IMG/VR virus record: IMGVR_UViG_3300040808_000895
Span: 1-24,074 of that record
DNA: 24,074 nt
Strand: one strand, 5' to 3'
From: a virus
The position numbers and the translations under genes were made by a program. Each line of letters opens with the position of its first letter. Position 1 is the first letter of the stretch. The notes under the pieces were generated by a model that worked only from the letters and a program-made list of their open reading frames with translations, did not search any database and was not told where the DNA came from. Shown one piece after another: positions 21,551 through 24,074 of the stretch.

Positions 21551-21577
21551 AATAGGCACTTCGGTGCCTATTTTTTT
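21551..21577 (+). terminator. Rho-independent terminator with UUCG tetraloop
   Basis: A 9-bp stem AATAGGCAC/GTGCCTATT (21551-21559 with 21564-21572) capped by TTCG and closed by a C-G pair, followed by five more T. It ends the gp16-to-scaffold unit just before the terminase promoter. Confidence 0.93.
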
Positions 21578-21578
21578 C

Positions 21579-21586
21579 ACTAAATA
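21579..21586 (+). promoter_or_regulatory. T4-type late promoter (ACTAAATA), leaderless type, for terminase
   Basis: TAAATA (21581-21586) is followed by five bases (TTAAT) and the terminase ATG at 21592. It begins two bases after the terminator T-run, so the terminator and promoter fill the whole gap. Initiation by T4 spacing is on the A of the ATG, with no room for a Shine-Dalgarno sequence. Confidence 0.7.
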
Positions 21587-21591
21587 TTAAT

Positions 21592-23172
21592 ATGGCAGCA
21601 TCATTAGACGGCGTCTTAATTAAAAAGGCGAATAAACAAGAAACATTTACAGAAGATCAGATTGCTGATATTGCAAAGTGTATGGATCCTAATACAGGCT
21701 ATCTATATTTTGCAGAAAACTTTGCGTATATCCAACATCCTGTACAAGGCAAACTTTTGTTTGAACCTTACAATTACCAGTTAGGATTAATGGATACTTA
21801 TCATAACTATCGCTTTAATATTAATATGATGCCTCGACAGACAGGTAAAACTACTTGTGCTGCTATCTATCTTGCTTGGTATGCGATGTTTAATCCAGAC
21901 CAAACTATTCTTATTGCTGCACACAAATACACAGGTGCCCAGGAAATTATGCAACGTATACGTTATGTATATGAAATGTGTCCTGATTATATCAGAGCAG
22001 GTGTTACAAGTTACAATAAAGGCAGTATTGAGTTTGAGAATGGATCACGTATTGTATCACAAACAACAACGGGCAACACAGGACGTGGTATGTCTATCTC
22101 GCTACTATACTGTGACGAGTTTGCTTTTGTTATGCCTAACATTGCGGAAGAGTTTTGGACTTCGATATCACCTACATTAGCAACAGGTGGTCGTGCTATT
22201 CTTACAAGCACACCTAACTCAGACGAAGATACTTTTGCTACTATATGGAAGCAAGCAGAACAACGCTTCGACGAGCACGGTAATGAAAGTGAACTAGGAA
22301 TTAATGGCTTCCGTTCGTTTATGGCGCACTGGAGCGAACATCCTGATCGTGACGAAGATTGGAAAACAACAGAAATCGGCCGTATTGGAGAAGAAAAATT
22401 CCGTCGAGAGTACGGCTGTGAATTCTTAGTATTTGACGAAACATTAATTAACAGTATTAAATTAGCAGTAATGGAAGGCGGCAATCCTATTCTTAATATG
22501 GGTCAAACACGGTGGTATAAAAAGCCTAATCCAACATATACATATGCAGTGGCACTTGATCCTAGTATGGGCACTGGTGGAGATAACGCTGCTATACAAG
22601 TTTTTGAACTACCAACATACGAACAAGTTGCAGAGTGGCAACATAACAACACAGCTATACCTGGACAAATTAGAGTATTGGCTGATATATGTAGATATAT
22701 AGAAGAATGTACTAAAAACCCGCAGGGAATTTACTGGAGCGTGGAGAACAATGGATTGGGCGAGGCTGCCCTAATCGTTATAAATGACTTTGGAGAAGAG
22801 AATATTCCGGGTTTATTCGTCAGTGAGCCAATCCGAAAAGGACACGTTCGTAAATTCCGCAAAGGCTTTAATACTACACATAGTACAAAAGTAACTGCTT
22901 GCAGTAGGCTAAAAACTATGATCGAAAACGATAAGATGACTTTGCATTCTAAACCATTCATATCAGAACTAAAAGGATATGTAGCAACAGGGTCTAGCTT
23001 CCAAGCAAAGGTTGGAATGACAGATGATCTAGTAAGTGCAACCCTATTAGCAATACGTATGATGGCTGTACTAAAAGACTGGGATCCTAGAATATATGAT
23101 TCTTTCAACCAAGCAGAGCACGATGAAGATTATGAACCACCAATGCCAATCTTCATTAGTAGCAATTATTGA
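21592..23172 (+). CDS. 17: Terminase large subunit gp17 (packaging ATPase/nuclease)
   Basis: A 526-aa protein. The ATPase domain has Walker A PRQTGKTT (81-88), Walker B LLYCDE (171-176, catalytic E176) and the coupling motif TSTPN (205-209). The RNase H-fold nuclease domain begins with A-L-D-P-S-M-G-T-G-G-D-N (D323), continues with VENNGLGEAAL and has an acidic D-D near 477. These are the features of T4 gp17, the motor that cuts concatemeric DNA and pumps it into the prohead. It is a little shorter than T4 gp17 (610 aa), mainly at the N- and C-termini. The gene has no ribosome binding site and is predicted to be translated from a leaderless mRNA. Its stop codon TGA overlaps the next late promoter. 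Confidence 0.95.
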   Translation: MAASLDGVLIKKANKQETFTEDQIADIAKCMDPNTGYLYFAENFAYIQHPVQGKLLFEPYNYQLGLMDTYHNYRFNINMMPRQTGKTTCAAIYLAWYAMFNPDQTILIAAHKYTGAQEIMQRIRYVYEMCPDYIRAGVTSYNKGSIEFENGSRIVSQTTTGNTGRGMSISLLYCDEFAFVMPNIAEEFWTSISPTLATGGRAILTSTPNSDEDTFATIWKQAEQRFDEHGNESELGINGFRSFMAHWSEHPDRDEDWKTTEIGRIGEEKFRREYGCEFLVFDETLINSIKLAVMEGGNPILNMGQTRWYKKPNPTYTYAVALDPSMGTGGDNAAIQVFELPTYEQVAEWQHNNTAIPGQIRVLADICRYIEECTKNPQGIYWSVENNGLGEAALIVINDFGEENIPGLFVSEPIRKGHVRKFRKGFNTTHSTKVTACSRLKTMIENDKMTLHSKPFISELKGYVATGSSFQAKVGMTDDLVSATLLAIRMMAVLKDWDPRIYDSFNQAEHDEDYEPPMPIFISSNY

Positions 23173-23178
23173 TAAATA
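23171..23178 (+). promoter_or_regulatory. T4-type late promoter (GATAAATA), leaderless type
   Basis: GATAAATA overlaps the terminase TGA stop (23170-23172) and is followed by CTTTT and the ATG at 23184. The five-base spacing again places initiation on the start codon. Confidence 0.68.
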
Positions 23179-23183
23179 CTTTT

Positions 23184-24074
23184 ATGAAGAGTCTTGACAA
23201 CATAGCAGAAGATCTATTTAATAAAATTCGCGGAAGGTTCCCTAGCGTTACTATCGGCGACGAAGCAGGAAAAGTTACTAATGATCCAATTGTAGCTCGC
23301 TTTTTTGATTTTGATTACAAAGAAGGAGATAGAAATATCGGTAAAGTAAGTATTTCTATCAGTGAAGATAAACTTGCTGTTATGTATAGCAACAGTTTTG
23401 TAGAAAACGAAGATACAATTACTAGGCAAAACTGGTATAACTTTTTGAAAGAATTACGTGTGTTTGCTAAGAAAAGATTACTACAGTTTGATACTAGAGA
23501 TATTACTAAATCAAACTTAGACAAGAGAGATTATAAATTCCTAGCGCAACAACGAGGCGGAGAACAAACAATGAGCGAGTCAACAATGTACGGTACAAGT
23601 AAAGTCAGCTACCAAGATATTGGTAATGCAAGACTAACTATTAAGCATACTGAAAGTGTAAACCAAGAACAATCAACAGGTAGAACAAGAAAAATTGGTG
23701 CTATCTACGTAGAAAACACAGACGGTGAAAGATTTAAATATCCTTATAAACATCTAAACGGTGCAAGAGCAATGGCAAGACACGTTGCAGAAGGCGGAAA
23801 GCCATATGATGATTTCGGTAAACATATTACAGGACTGTCAGAAGAACTAGCTAATTTACGCAAATTTAAAACTTATATGAATCGCTCAAGCGTAATGGCA
23901 GAAGGTCTAGCAGGATATATGGGTGCTGTTGCTGAAAGACTTGAAACAATTAAAAAGACTGTGTCCGGCCTACAAAAAGAATCATTCTATAAACAAGCAT
24001 TTGAATCTTATGAAGTACCTGTTGTAGAAGATGTACCAAACGATGTTGCAGAAAATTGGATCGACGAACTTACT
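23184..24074 (+). CDS. Large protein of unknown function downstream of terminase (partial)
   Basis: The frame is open from the ATG at 23184 to the right edge of the window: 297 codons with no stop. I do not recognise the family. The N-terminus (M-K-S-L-D-N-I-A-E-D-L-F-N-K-I) looks helical and is followed by an alpha/beta region (about 30-110) with F-F-D-F-D-Y and N-W-Y-N-F-L-K-E-L-R-V-F-A-K-K-R-L. A middle segment with repeated charged strands (IKHTESVNQEQS, IGAIYVENTDGERFKYPYKH) leads to a helix with H-L-N-G-A-R-A-M-A-R-H. The rest is helical and charged. It may be a virion-associated protein, judging by its own late promoter and position after terminase; this is inference only. No Shine-Dalgarno sequence precedes the start. 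Confidence 0.8.
   Translation, partial: MKSLDNIAEDLFNKIRGRFPSVTIGDEAGKVTNDPIVARFFDFDYKEGDRNIGKVSISISEDKLAVMYSNSFVENEDTITRQNWYNFLKELRVFAKKRLLQFDTRDITKSNLDKRDYKFLAQQRGGEQTMSESTMYGTSKVSYQDIGNARLTIKHTESVNQEQSTGRTRKIGAIYVENTDGERFKYPYKHLNGARAMARHVAEGGKPYDDFGKHITGLSEELANLRKFKTYMNRSSVMAEGLAGYMGAVAERLETIKKTVSGLQKESFYKQAFESYEVPVVEDVPNDVAENWIDELT

Noticed and set aside
20917-21552. Long open frame (211 codons) on the minus strand opposite the low-complexity protein
   Set aside because: It arises from the biased codons of the plus-strand gene, starts inside a terminator region, is Ser-rich without motifs, and lacks a ribosome binding site. The plus-strand gene has AGGAGG and a matching terminator.
1-24074. 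tRNA genes, CRISPR arrays, insertion sequences, integrase or attachment sites
   Set aside because: No cloverleaf with a TTC loop, no regularly spaced repeats, no transposase or integrase motifs and no long direct repeats were seen by eye; a computational scan was not possible.

Overview
This AT-rich window is a piece of a T4-like (Tevenvirinae/Kyanoviridae-type) myovirus genome, probably a marine phage of a Gram-negative host. The diagnosis rests on a set of recognisable T4 morphogenesis genes: neck proteins gp13 and gp14, tail-sheath stabiliser gp15, sheath gp18, tube gp19, a second tube-fold protein, head-completion nuclease gp4, and terminase subunits gp16 and gp17. It also rests on repeated T4-type late promoter cores (NNTAAATA) placed in front of them. 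No tRNA, rRNA, CRISPR array, insertion sequence or photosynthesis gene was seen. The host cannot be fixed from the sequence; heptose metabolism points to a host with LPS or a similar surface glycan.

Region 1 (1-990) is the end of a Cys-rich tail-fibre-like protein and an acidic protein with a tail-assembly-chaperone-like C-terminus, closed by a strong terminator. Region 2 (1082-4556, +) holds a GT9-like glycosyltransferase, a NodU-family O-carbamoyltransferase and a 2OG-Fe(II) oxygenase. Region 3 (4553-8591, -) is a compact operon: Nudix hydrolase, HldE kinase/nucleotidyltransferase, HldD epimerase, cupin, a second 2OG oxygenase and a GmhB-like phosphatase. Together these supply the later steps of ADP-heptose synthesis; only the first isomerase, GmhA, is not visible. 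Regions 2 and 3 look like one sugar-making and sugar-decorating island.

Region 4 (8605-12204) is the neck. gp14 and gp15 are on the minus strand directly upstream of the heptose operon, while gp13 is on the plus strand. The two directions start from back-to-back late promoters that form an inverted repeat. Region 5 (12225-13344) is a small insert with a 74-aa protein, a sigma70-type promoter driving a dNMP-kinase-like protein, and a convergent HNH/zinc-finger gene overlapping the kinase 3' end. Region 6 (13400-24074, +) is the structural and packaging run: gp18, gp19, terminator, gp19-like protein, a small conserved protein, gp4, gp16, a predicted internal head protein, a low-complexity acidic protein, terminator, gp17 and an unfinished large gene.

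The most unusual feature of the window is regulatory. In about half of the late units the start codon lies 4 or 5 bases after TAAATA. By T4 late-promoter geometry this puts transcription initiation at or next to the AUG, predicting leaderless late mRNAs with no Shine-Dalgarno sequence. The other late units have short leaders, most with a clear Shine-Dalgarno sequence. Several late promoters are also built into the stop codon of the preceding gene.
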